Source: CAG-791 sp963658405 (GTDB lineage: Bacteria > Bacillota > Clostridia > Lachnospirales > Lachnospiraceae). From it: a stretch of DNA of 64,000 bases. The DNA is taken from positions 1 through 64,000 of the forward strand of contig CAVKQI010000002.1 of NCBI GenBank assembly GCA_963658405.1, in the 5' to 3' direction. The translations under genes were made by a program, and so were the position numbers. The notes under the pieces are model-generated. The model saw nothing but the letters and a program-made list of their open reading frames with translations, searched no databases and had not been told where the DNA came from. This document shows, one piece after another, positions 16,169-23,820 of this stretch. The stretch's first letter is position 1, and the number at the start of each line of letters is the position of its first letter.

Positions 16169-16600
16169 TCAGCTATTGGTTTCAGTAAGGGAATCAAGAA
16201 TGTCCAGCATTTCATTGGGCGTCACGATAAATGACTTAATTGGAAAATGTTTCTGATTGCCGGTGACCAGATAGGCGTCGTCGGAGTTCCTTTTTTCCAT
16301 AACGACTTCGTAGAAAGGGAGATCTTTTGGGTCAGGAAGAAGCTCATCTGTAGGGGAGGCTTCCACCATCAGACCAAAGCGGGAAATTGCCGAGAGAAGA
16401 TAATCTGTTTGCGCACGGCTGAATCGGAATTTCTTTCTCTGCAAGACTTCCTGATATTCTTTCATAATTTCTGCACTGTAGACAGGGATCAAATCACCGA
16501 GAAGCATTCTCTCTACAAGAATTACAGTGGAAGAATCCGAATGTCGGGAGAGCAGTGCAGAAACAAGGACGTTGGTATCAATTACTGTATAGTAGGCCAT
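16169..16600 (-). CDS. PIN-domain toxin of a type II toxin-antitoxin pair
   Basis: A 143-residue PIN ribonuclease. Acidic residues expected for Mg2+-dependent RNA cleavage are seen in VIDTNVLVSALL, DPKDLPFYEV and NSDDAYLVTGN. Family members cleave tRNA, rRNA or mRNA. Its ATG overlaps the stop codon of the upstream RelB/DinJ-like gene by one base, so it is translationally coupled to its antitoxin. The target is unknown. Confidence 0.85.
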   Translation of the reverse strand: MAYYTVIDTNVLVSALLSRHSDSSTVILVERMLLGDLIPVYSAEIMKEYQEVLQRKKFRFSRAQTDYLLSAISRFGLMVEASPTDELLPDPKDLPFYEVVMEKRNSDDAYLVTGNQKHFPIKSFIVTPNEMLDILDSLTETNS

Positions 16601-16902
16601 TAAACATCCTCCTTTCCGCTGCGCACCTTTGAAATTTCATCATTGATCTCATCAAGGGAAAGTCCATCCGGAAAGTCCTTTGCGGATTGCTCCCGCAGAG
16701 CCATGAAAGCCTGAAGAGCTTTCTGCCTGGTGATCTCCGGCTCAGAAGAAGCAATTTCAAAGGGAATACGGCGTTCACGTACAACCGCTCTGGCGAAGAC
16801 ATTGATGGCTGTAGACATGTTCATGCCAAATTCGTTGCATAAAACCTCGAATTGATTTTTTAGATTGTCGTCCATACGGACACTGAAAGTTGCCTGAGAC
16901 AT
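16600..16902 (-). CDS. RelB/DinJ-family antitoxin
   Basis: A 100-residue protein with an N-terminal ribbon-helix-helix (ATFSVRMDDNLKNQFEVLC) typical of RelB/DinJ antitoxins, which bind operator DNA and neutralise the partner toxin. The acidic C-terminal tail probably wraps the toxin. It is first in the operon, directly before the PIN gene. RelB/DinJ proteins are better known with RelE/YafQ toxins; the PIN partner here is a less usual combination. Confidence 0.85.
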   Translation of the reverse strand: MSQATFSVRMDDNLKNQFEVLCNEFGMNMSTAINVFARAVVRERRIPFEIASSEPEITRQKALQAFMALREQSAKDFPDGLSLDEINDEISKVRSGKEDV

Positions 16903-17021
16903 AGCATCACCTCCTATATAATTATACTATCGCAATTTGGTGCGGGAAACAACATAAAATGAACCGAATAGGTTCAAAATGCAGAAGAACGGAACAGATA
17001 AAAAGAAAGGTAAAAAGGAAA

Positions 17022-17075
17022 GGCTGAGTTGAAGCACTGAGTTGAGGCTGAGTTGAAAAGCTAAGTTCGCTGAAA
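17022..17075. repeat. Short imperfect tandem repeat (CTGAGTTGA unit)
   Basis: GCTGAGTTGAA, CACTGAGTTGA, GGCTGAGTTGAA and GCTAAGTT follow each other between the toxin-antitoxin pair and the next GNAT gene. No function is evident. Confidence 0.5.
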
Positions 17076-17133
17076 AGGAAAGCTGCTGATTGGCGATCCG
17101 AAAAAAATGTGACACAGTAAGGAGACAGAACAA

Positions 17134-17637
17134 GTGAACAACACAGAGAATATCATCATCAGAAAATACGAGCAAAAGGATCTTCCCCACATGATTCGCA
17201 TCTGGAATCAGGTCGTGGAAGACGGTATGGCATTTCCACAGGAGGAAGACCTGACAGAACAGACCGGAAAAGCTTTTTTTGCGCAGCAGACCTATACGGC
17301 TGTAGCGGAGAATAGAGAGGATGGGAAAATCTACGGACTTTACATTCTGCATCCGAACAATATAGGACGCTGCGGACATATCTGCAATGCCAGCTATGCG
17401 GTGGACCGGGAGGCCAGAGGCCTTCATATCGGTGAAAAACTGGTAAAGGATTGTCTGCAGCAGGGCAAGGCACATGGATTCGGGATATTGCAGTTTAATG
17501 CAGTGGTGGCCTCCAATGTACATGCCCGCCATCTTTATGAGAGACTGGGCTTCGTACTGCTGGGTACCATTCCGGCAGGCTTTTGCATGAAAGATGGAAG
17601 CTATGAGGATATTTGCGTGTATTATCATGTACTGTGA
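17134..17637 (+). CDS. GNAT-family N-acetyltransferase
   Basis: A 167-residue GNAT enzyme resembling the phosphinothricin/L-amino-acid acyltransferase branch. Motif A reads VDREARGLHIGEKLV; motif B is NVHARHLYERLGF. The start is GTG 17134 after AAGGAGACAG. It probably acetylates a small amine, but the substrate cannot be told. It is monocistronic, with a c-di-GMP riboswitch beginning about 120 bp downstream. Confidence 0.8.
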   Translation: MNNTENIIIRKYEQKDLPHMIRIWNQVVEDGMAFPQEEDLTEQTGKAFFAQQTYTAVAENREDGKIYGLYILHPNNIGRCGHICNASYAVDREARGLHIGEKLVKDCLQQGKAHGFGILQFNAVVASNVHARHLYERLGFVLLGTIPAGFCMKDGSYEDICVYYHVL

Positions 17638-17754
17638 GAAGAGGGCAGGGATGCTCATTACCCGGACGCCGGCCGTGAAAACCACTTGCCTACAGGTATA
17701 CATTACTGGTAAAATAAAAACGATTTTCAAGAAATAGATATGTAATTCATAATT

Positions 17755-17864
17755 GAACATCGGGCAAATCCGTCGAAAGACGGAGACGCAAAGCTATAGG
17801 GCCTGTAAAATGGCAGCCAGTTGCAGCTAAAAGGAGGCACTGTCTGGTAGGATAGTGCTTTTTT
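17755..17864 (+). promoter_or_regulatory. Cyclic-di-GMP-I (GEMM) riboswitch with terminator
   Basis: The core matches GEMM-I: GGGCAAA, a perfect stem CCGTC-GAAA-GACGG capped by a GNRA tetraloop, the invariant GACGCAAAGCTA, then GGGCCT and GCAGCCAGTTGC closing the structure (to about 17827). An expression platform follows: GCACTGTC/GATAGTGC with TTTTTT (17837-17864), a terminator. It should make transcription of downstream genes depend on c-di-GMP. The next gene on this strand is the binding lipoprotein at 18156, now separated by a MITE. Confidence 0.88.
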
Positions 17865-17947
17865 ATGCTGTGATAGCAGGAATATCCGGTTTACGGAAAC
17901 GCGGTTCGCAGCGATCCGGTATCGGATGGCTGCAAAAGATTTTCTGA

Positions 17948-18113
17948 AATCAATGTAACTGTTCAGAGCCCATTCGCAAAATCGCTGCTGCGCAGCTTTC
18001 CTTTTGCTCATGTGGCGTTCTCGCCAGATAAATTTGTAAAAATGGGCTCGTTAATGCAAGCATTACTCGCTCATTTTTGCAAATTTGCCTGGCTCTGAAC
18101 AGTTACAAATCAA
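17948..18113. mobile_element. MITE with 17-bp terminal inverted repeats and target-site duplication
   Basis: Perfect 17-bp inverted ends (17954-17970 and 18091-18107, TGTAACTGTTCAGAGCC and its complement) enclose a 154-bp element without coding capacity. The direct repeat AATCAA flanks both sides (17948-17953 and 18108-18113), as left by transposition. Inside is a long hairpin (AAATTTG..AAAATG paired with CATTTTTGCAAATTT). It lies between the riboswitch and the gene it should control. The mobilising transposase is not in the window. Confidence 0.85.
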
Positions 18114-18155
18114 CATCGTGAAATATAAGCGTAAAATATAAGGGAGAAGCAGAAA

Positions 18156-18974
18156 GTGAAAAAGTTAAGAAAGCTCATCGGCGCTCTGGCGGCGGCAGCT
18201 ATGCTGGCGTGTGCGCTGAGCGGCTGTGCCGGCGAAAGCAAGGCAGAGGATGCCGCAGCGCTGCCGGTGATCAAGGTGGGCAGTGATTCCTATCCGCCGT
18301 ACAACTATCTGAATGAGGACGGTGTGGCGACAGGCATAGATGTGGAATTGGTCACGGAAGCCTTTCACCGGATGGGCTATGAGGCACAGTTTGTATATAT
18401 CGACTGGGAAAAGAAAAAAGAGCTGGTAGAGGACGGCAGCATCGACTGCATCATGGGATGTTTTTCCATGGAAGGGCGCCTGGAGGATTACCGCTGGGCA
18501 GGCTCCTATATGGTGAGCAATCAGGTGGTGGCCGTGAAGGAGGACAGCGACATTTATACGTTGGCTGACCTGGAAGGCAGAAAAATCGCCGTGCAGTCCA
18601 CCACCAAGCCGGAGGGCGTATTCCTTAACCGGACGGACAGCAGGATCCCGCAGGTGGATCAGATCATCAGCCTGGAAAAAAGAGAGCTGATGTATACTTT
18701 CCTGGCAAAGGATTATGTGGATGCCATCGCGGCCCATGAGACGTCCATCCTGCAGTATATGAAGGATTATAATGTCAGCTACCGGATACTGGATGAGTAT
18801 CTGATGACCGTGGGCATCGGCGTGGCCTTTGCAAAGGATGACGATAGAGGAATCTGCGAAGAGCTGGATCAGACACTGGAAGAGATGAGACAGGACGGCA
18901 CCTCTGTGAAGATCATCGGGAAATACCTGAAAAACCCCGAAAAGTACCTGGAGGTGGATCAGCTTGCGTATTAA
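18156..18974 (+). CDS. Extracytoplasmic solute-binding lipoprotein, SBP family 3
   Basis: A 272-residue family-3 binding protein (amino-acid type). A signal peptide with lipobox LSGC (Cys near residue 24) anchors it outside the membrane; the ligand domain begins VIKVGSDSYPPYNYLNEDG and contains GIDVELVTEAF. No ABC permease is nearby; instead its last 11 bases overlap the next gene, a hybrid histidine kinase, so it most likely presents a ligand to that kinase. The start is GTG 18156 after GGGAGAAG. Control by the upstream c-di-GMP riboswitch is likely unless the MITE interferes. Confidence 0.85.
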   Translation: MKKLRKLIGALAAAAMLACALSGCAGESKAEDAAALPVIKVGSDSYPPYNYLNEDGVATGIDVELVTEAFHRMGYEAQFVYIDWEKKKELVEDGSIDCIMGCFSMEGRLEDYRWAGSYMVSNQVVAVKEDSDIYTLADLEGRKIAVQSTTKPEGVFLNRTDSRIPQVDQIISLEKRELMYTFLAKDYVDAIAAHETSILQYMKDYNVSYRILDEYLMTVGIGVAFAKDDDRGICEELDQTLEEMRQDGTSVKIIGKYLKNPEKYLEVDQLAY

Positions 18975-21132
18975 GAAAAATCCCACAAGAAAAAAGTATC
19001 TCCTCTCTGCCTTTCTGACCGGCTTTCTGGTCCTTGGGGGAGCCATACTCTTGCTGGCCGGCATCTACAAAGAACGGGCACAGGAGCGGATGGTGAAGAC
19101 GGCAAAGTATATGAAGGTACAGTGTGCGACCTATTCCCACTACAATAACGGTGCAGAGACACAGGCGCTGCTGCGGGCCGTGGAGAGCAATAATCAGGTG
19201 CGGGACAATCTCCGGCAGGATGTGCAGAGCAATGAGGCGCTGACACAGGAACTGCTGCAAAGCTATGCGGAAAAATTATGGCTGCAGGGGATCCTGGTGC
19301 TGGATGAGGAGGGCAGCACAGTCTGCAAATATGCGGAGGATGCGGCAGTAGAGGCGCTTTTGCTGAGGCATTACAGCAAAGAAACTGTAGGTATCGGAGA
19401 AAACTGTGCCTTCCGGAGCTATACCCAGAGAATCTATCTGGATACCGGCGGCTATATCAATATGGCGGCGACGGCCAGAGCCGATGCCCCGGGCTATGTA
19501 GTCACCTATTATTACATTACCCCGCAATGTGCACAGAACTATTCCCTGACTTTGCAGAGTCTGCTGGAGGGCTATCAGACAGCCGTGGACGGTACGGTCA
19601 TGGTGGCCGATGAGGGCTTGGTGATCGCCTGCAATAATGAGGAGATGATAGGACAGAGTACGGCAGACAATGCCATCGTGCAGGCCCTCAAAAAGCATGC
19701 AGACAGCAGCCGCATGATGCATATTTCCAGCATGCACAGCTACGGCGTCATGATCAAACAGAGAGACTATTACATTTATACCTATATGCCGGATTCGATG
19801 GTATATGCGGGACTGGGGCAGAATACCGTGATGATCATGGTTCTGTATGTCTGCCTGGTGGTGGTGCTGTGGATGCTGCTTGGCAGCTCTGACAGAAAAC
19901 ACCGCAGGCAGGAGATGGCGAATGAGATCGAGTACCGCAAGGAACTGGAAAAAGCGGCTAAGAGAGCCGATGAGGCCAATGCAGCCAAGACCCAGTTCCT
20001 GCAGCGCATGAGCCATGATATCCGCACGCCGATCAATGGCATCATCGGCATGGTGCAGGTGGGAGATTACTATGCAAACGATCTGGACAAGCAGGCGGAG
20101 TGCCGGGCGAAGATCAGGGATGCCTCTCATCTGCTCTTAGAGCTGGTCAATGAAGTCCTGGACATGGGTAAGCTGGAGTCCGGAGAGATCGTACTGGAAG
20201 ACCAGCCATTTGACCTGCGTCAGGTGGTGGATGAGGTCCTGGTGGTCATCGATAAGCTGGCAGAGGAGCAGAATATCCGGGTGATACAGGAAAATTGCGG
20301 TGTCACCCACCGCTATCTGATCGGCAGTGTATCACATGTAAAGAGAATGATCATGAACATCATGAACAATGCCGTCAAATACAATAAGCCCGGGGGAACC
20401 ATCACAGTCCGCTGCAGAGAGCTGCCCTGTGAAAAGGAAGGAACGGCCCTCATAGAATTTGTCTGTAAAGACACCGGCATCGGCATGAGTGAAGCCTATC
20501 AGAAAAAGATTTTTGAACCTTTTACCCAGGAAAATGAAAACGTGCAGACTAGATACGGTGGCTCCGGACTGGGCATGTCCATCACAAAGGGAATGGTGGA
20601 TAAGATGAACGGAACCATTACCTTTGAGAGCGAGGAAGGGAAGGGAACTACCTTTGTGGTGACGATCCCGTTCCGGATCGATACCGACCGGCATACAGAA
20701 ACCGGTGCAGAGACAGAAAAAGCAAAGGAACCCGAAAATTCCATCAGCGGCTGCAGAGTCCTGCTGGTGGAGGACAACGAGCTGAATATGGAAATATCCG
20801 AATTCGTACTGGAGACGGAGGGCGCTGTGGTGACGAAGGCCTGGAACGGACAGGAGGCGGCGGAAATTTTTGCTTCTTCCGATCCGAACAGCTTTGATGC
20901 CATCATCATGGATGTGATGATGCCGGTGATGGACGGCTATGAGGCGACAGCGGTGATCCGGGCCATGGACCGGGAGGACGCAAAGACCGTTCCCGTCATC
21001 GCCATGACAGCCAATGCCTTTACCGAGGACCGCATCCGGGCCAGAAAGGCAGGTATGAATGCCCATGTTTCCAAGCCGCTGGATACAGCAGTACTGATCA
21101 GGGTGCTGCATCAGCTGACCGCAAAACAGTGA
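18964..21132 (+). CDS. Hybrid sensor histidine kinase with receiver domain
   Basis: A 722-residue membrane kinase. An N-terminal helix (about 13-33) and a second near 283-305 bracket an extracytoplasmic sensor region; then a short coiled linker, HisKA (MSHDIRTP, His351), HATPase (NNAVKYNKPGG, DTGIGM, GGSGLGMSI) and a receiver domain (LLVEDNELN, Asp650 in IIMDVMMP). The start is TTG 18964, well placed behind GGAGGTGGATC within the lipoprotein gene. Signal is probably received from the lipoprotein. No separate output regulator follows, so a distant HPt or regulator is needed. Confidence 0.88.
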   Translation: MRIKKNPTRKKYLLSAFLTGFLVLGGAILLLAGIYKERAQERMVKTAKYMKVQCATYSHYNNGAETQALLRAVESNNQVRDNLRQDVQSNEALTQELLQSYAEKLWLQGILVLDEEGSTVCKYAEDAAVEALLLRHYSKETVGIGENCAFRSYTQRIYLDTGGYINMAATARADAPGYVVTYYYITPQCAQNYSLTLQSLLEGYQTAVDGTVMVADEGLVIACNNEEMIGQSTADNAIVQALKKHADSSRMMHISSMHSYGVMIKQRDYYIYTYMPDSMVYAGLGQNTVMIMVLYVCLVVVLWMLLGSSDRKHRRQEMANEIEYRKELEKAAKRADEANAAKTQFLQRMSHDIRTPINGIIGMVQVGDYYANDLDKQAECRAKIRDASHLLLELVNEVLDMGKLESGEIVLEDQPFDLRQVVDEVLVVIDKLAEEQNIRVIQENCGVTHRYLIGSVSHVKRMIMNIMNNAVKYNKPGGTITVRCRELPCEKEGTALIEFVCKDTGIGMSEAYQKKIFEPFTQENENVQTRYGGSGLGMSITKGMVDKMNGTITFESEEGKGTTFVVTIPFRIDTDRHTETGAETEKAKEPENSISGCRVLLVEDNELNMEISEFVLETEGAVVTKAWNGQEAAEIFASSDPNSFDAIIMDVMMPVMDGYEATAVIRAMDREDAKTVPVIAMTANAFTEDRIRARKAGMNAHVSKPLDTAVLIRVLHQLTAKQ

Positions 21133-21152
21133 ATTCCATGCCCTGAATCCGA

Positions 21153-21197
21153 AAAATAAATACACTTAATTCTGCGAATGAGAGGTGTATTTATTTT
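21153..21197 (+). terminator. Rho-independent terminator
   Basis: AAAATAAATACAC pairs with GTGTATTTATTTT; it closes the lipoprotein-kinase operon and the A/T arms may act in both directions. Confidence 0.8.
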
Positions 21198-21250
21198 CCC
21201 GATTTCTTATAATGAATCCAACAGGAACGAAAGAAAGAGCATTTTCAGTG

Positions 21251-21309
21251 AAGGAGGATTCGCCTGTTCGAATTTCTCCTCATGCTGCCGCAGCAGTTGC
21301 GGTATAAGG
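21251..21309 (+). repeat. Hairpin leader module, degenerate copy
   Basis: GGAGGATTCGCC...GAATTTCTCC and GCCGCAGCAGTTGCGGT are diverged versions of the third and fourth hairpins of the 11.3-kb module. Here a separate AAGGAGG follows before the next ATG. Confidence 0.6.
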
Positions 21310-21357
21310 ATGCAGACGCACAGCAATCGGTGACGTCTGCGGATAAGGAGGCAGAAT

Positions 21358-21597
21358 ATGTATGGACATGGACCAGGACCCGGCGGCCCCGGAATGGGCG
21401 GCCCGGGCAGAAGACCGGGAATGGGCGGCCCCGGAATGGGTGGCCCTGGTATGGGCGGTCCGGGCATGAGACGCCCGGGAAACCTCTGGGGACCGCCGCC
21501 ACCGCCCCCGCCGAGGAGAGGCGGCTGCGGCTGCTGCCTGATGCCGTTCCTTCTGGTCATAGGAATCGTAGCGGCAGCACTGGCAGCGATCCTGTAA
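21358..21597 (+). CDS. Gly/Pro/Met-rich repeat peptide with C-terminal membrane helix
   Basis: A 79-residue protein not assigned to a known family. Residues 1-42 consist of GPGMGG-type repeats; then a proline run (seven Pro), a basic RRGGCGCC motif and a hydrophobic C-terminal helix (LMPFLLVIGIVAAALAAIL). This suggests a tail-anchored protein with a disordered, Met-rich cytoplasmic or surface part; metal (copper) or RNA binding is only speculation. ATG 21358 follows AAGGAGGCAG, an ideal site, so it is probably translated. It has its own terminator. Confidence 0.7.
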   Translation: MYGHGPGPGGPGMGGPGRRPGMGGPGMGGPGMGGPGMRRPGNLWGPPPPPPPRRGGCGCCLMPFLLVIGIVAAALAAIL

Positions 21598-21642
21598 ACG
21601 GATATCGCAAAAGAATATTGTGCATGACACATAAATAAAGAG

Positions 21643-21685
21643 AGCAAGGCTCCCTCGTCATTACGGCGCGGGCGCTTTGCTTTTT
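21643..21685 (+). terminator. Rho-independent terminator
   Basis: AGCAAGGC...CCC pairs with GGGCGCTTTGCT (one wobble, one mismatch) before TTTTT, behind the Gly/Pro/Met peptide gene. Confidence 0.65.
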
Positions 21686-21910
21686 CTGCTTTTGGCGGGA
21701 ATGCCGCAGGAGCAAAAGGAAAGCGGCGCAGCAGCGATTTTGCAAATGGGTGCTGAATAGTTGCGAGAGAATGACGAAAGTGGAGAAGGAAATGTGTTAT
21801 CATAAAGGAGGCTTTATAGAACCCCGGTCCGCCTGGGGCGATAGGGGTACAGATTGAGCGAGAGTCCTGTAAGAAATCCTAGAATAAGGGAATAAGGATG
21901 GCGATGGAGA

Positions 21911-23023
21911 ATGAATGAGCATAATGTTGAAAGACAGAGTAATTTTGAACTTTTGCGGATAATAGCGATGATCATGATCGTTTTTCAACATTTCGCTTAT
22001 CACAGCAATTTTGATTGGCAGTCCGTCGGGGCGACCGTTCCGCATCTTTGGTGGAATCTGATCGCGATGGGAGGACAGGTCGGTGTAGACCTGTTTGTTC
22101 TTATTTCCGGCTATTTTCTGATAAACAGCAGCGGCCCTGTTTTTAATTTTAAAAGAATCCTGAAGTTGTGGGGGCAGATCCTTTTCTACTCTGTGGGGCT
22201 GTACCTGGTTTTAGGTATACTGGGATTTGGGGATTTCAGAAAGAGCGCTCTGGTATTGTCATTTTTCCCGGTAACACGGTCTTCCTGGTGGTTTGCCAGT
22301 GCTTATTTTGTGCTGTATATCATCCATCCGTTTTTGAATCTGTTTCTGTGCAGTCTGAAAAAGGAATTGTACCAGTCTCTGCTGGTCATGCTTGTTGTGA
22401 TGTGGTCTGTCATTCCGACCTTTACATCCTCCTCCTTTGGAAGCAATGATCTTGTGTGGTTCTGTACATTGTATGCAATCGCCGGATATGCCGGGCTTTA
22501 TGGATTTAACAGCAGATTCTCGGTAAAGCATCATGGGATCCTGTGCATGGTGACTGCTGCATTGACTTATGCCACGAGTGTCATTTTTACGCTGCTGAGT
22601 GTCAGACGAAGCGAGATTTCCGCTTATATAACCTGGTTTTATAAGATGGAAAAAATCACGATCTTGCTGATGGCTGTCACACTCTTTATGACCTTCGCAG
22701 CACAGAAGATGAAATATCATAAATGGATCAATATACTGGCTTCTGCCACCTTCGGCGTTTATCTGATTCATGATCAGAGTCTGGTCAGATATTTGCTCTG
22801 GGAGAGAATGTGCAGGGCTGCTTCGTATCAGGATTCCCTGTTTCTGATTCCCTACTCCCTGGGTGCAGTCGCTGCTGTATACGTCATATGTACAATCATT
22901 GATCTGATCAGAAAGCAGATTTTTGAAAAGCCATACATGTACCTGATCAACAGATATGCGGATACAGTCTTACGACCGTTCGCCGGATTATGGAATGCTC
23001 TGAAAAAAATTATATTCGGTTGA
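21911..23023 (+). CDS. Membrane acyltransferase, acyltransferase-3 family
   Basis: A 370-residue integral membrane protein with about ten helices. The N terminus shows the acyltransferase-3 signature FELLRIIAMIMIVFQHFAYH, with the catalytic His, and GVDLFVLISGYFL. The C-terminal part has ATFGVYLIHD. Family members O-acylate surface polysaccharides, peptidoglycan or lipids. No glycosyltransferases are near, so the acceptor is unknown. No strong ribosome-binding site precedes ATG 21911; the region 21686-21910 contains no other gene. Confidence 0.85.
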   Translation: MNEHNVERQSNFELLRIIAMIMIVFQHFAYHSNFDWQSVGATVPHLWWNLIAMGGQVGVDLFVLISGYFLINSSGPVFNFKRILKLWGQILFYSVGLYLVLGILGFGDFRKSALVLSFFPVTRSSWWFASAYFVLYIIHPFLNLFLCSLKKELYQSLLVMLVVMWSVIPTFTSSSFGSNDLVWFCTLYAIAGYAGLYGFNSRFSVKHHGILCMVTAALTYATSVIFTLLSVRRSEISAYITWFYKMEKITILLMAVTLFMTFAAQKMKYHKWINILASATFGVYLIHDQSLVRYLLWERMCRAASYQDSLFLIPYSLGAVAAVYVICTIIDLIRKQIFEKPYMYLINRYADTVLRPFAGLWNALKKIIFG

Positions 23024-23227
23024 AATCAGAGCGGCAGATTAGCTGTTATACTGGATACATTAAGCAGTCCCATAATGTAATGCTTTGCGGCGATCCATTC
23101 TGCGCCGCACCGAGACATGGCCGGACTGCATATTTATATACAGTGTCTGTTCACCATCTCCATTTACCTTTGGAAAGTCCGGGTATGGCCGGTGCCAAAC
23201 AGATATCACAGAGAGGAAACTTCACCC

Positions 23228-23785
23228 ATGAACGTCAGAATCATCCGATCAAACCGCAAGACATTGGCTATCCAGCTGGGGCGGGATCTCTCCGTCACCG
23301 TCAGAGCGCCCCGGTATGCCCCGCAGAGCGAAATCGACAGGATCCTGAAGGAGAATGAGCCCTGGATCCGGAAACATTTGGAAGAGATCAAAAAGAACCA
23401 GGCCTCTCAGCCGGAGACGCTGACGAAGGCACAGCTTGATGAACTGGGAGATAAGGCGATGCAGATCATTCCGAAAAGGGTCCTTCACTATGCCGTGGAG
23501 ATGGGCGTGTGCTGTGGAAGGATCACGATCAGGAACCAGAAGACCCGCTGGGGAAGCTGCAGCAGCAGCGGCAACCTGAATTTCAACTGCCAGCTGATGC
23601 GTATGCCCCCGGAAGTCATTGACTACGTGGTGGTGCACGAGCTCTGCCACCTGAAGGAAATGAATCACTCGGTAGACTTCTGGAGTGAGGTGGAAAAAGT
23701 GATGCCGGATTATAAAAAGCACAGGGACTATCTGAAGAAACAGAGAATCCTGCCGATGTCCACAGAGCCGCTGTTTCCTTTCTGA
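23228..23785 (+). CDS. YgjP-like (M48/DUF45) zinc metallopeptidase
   Basis: A 185-residue protein of the YgjP/SprT-like group. The zinc motif HELCHLKEMNH (about residues 139-149) and the upstream signature RWGSCSSSGNLNFN are both intact. Relatives are cytoplasmic minigluzincins of unknown substrate, sometimes linked to restriction-modification systems. ATG 23228 gives the family N terminus (VRIIRSNRKTLAIQ); the frame is open upstream without homology. It lies 35 bp before a hybrid kinase. Confidence 0.85.
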   Translation: MNVRIIRSNRKTLAIQLGRDLSVTVRAPRYAPQSEIDRILKENEPWIRKHLEEIKKNQASQPETLTKAQLDELGDKAMQIIPKRVLHYAVEMGVCCGRITIRNQKTRWGSCSSSGNLNFNCQLMRMPPEVIDYVVVHELCHLKEMNHSVDFWSEVEKVMPDYKKHRDYLKKQRILPMSTEPLFPF

Positions 23786-23820
23786 TCTGACAGGAGAAGG
23801 GAAACGGAGGCCGGCAACAG

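Noticed and set aside
17727..18011. A 94-codon minus-strand frame
   Set aside because: It covers the c-di-GMP riboswitch and MITE end; the RNA and transposon structure explains the sequence.
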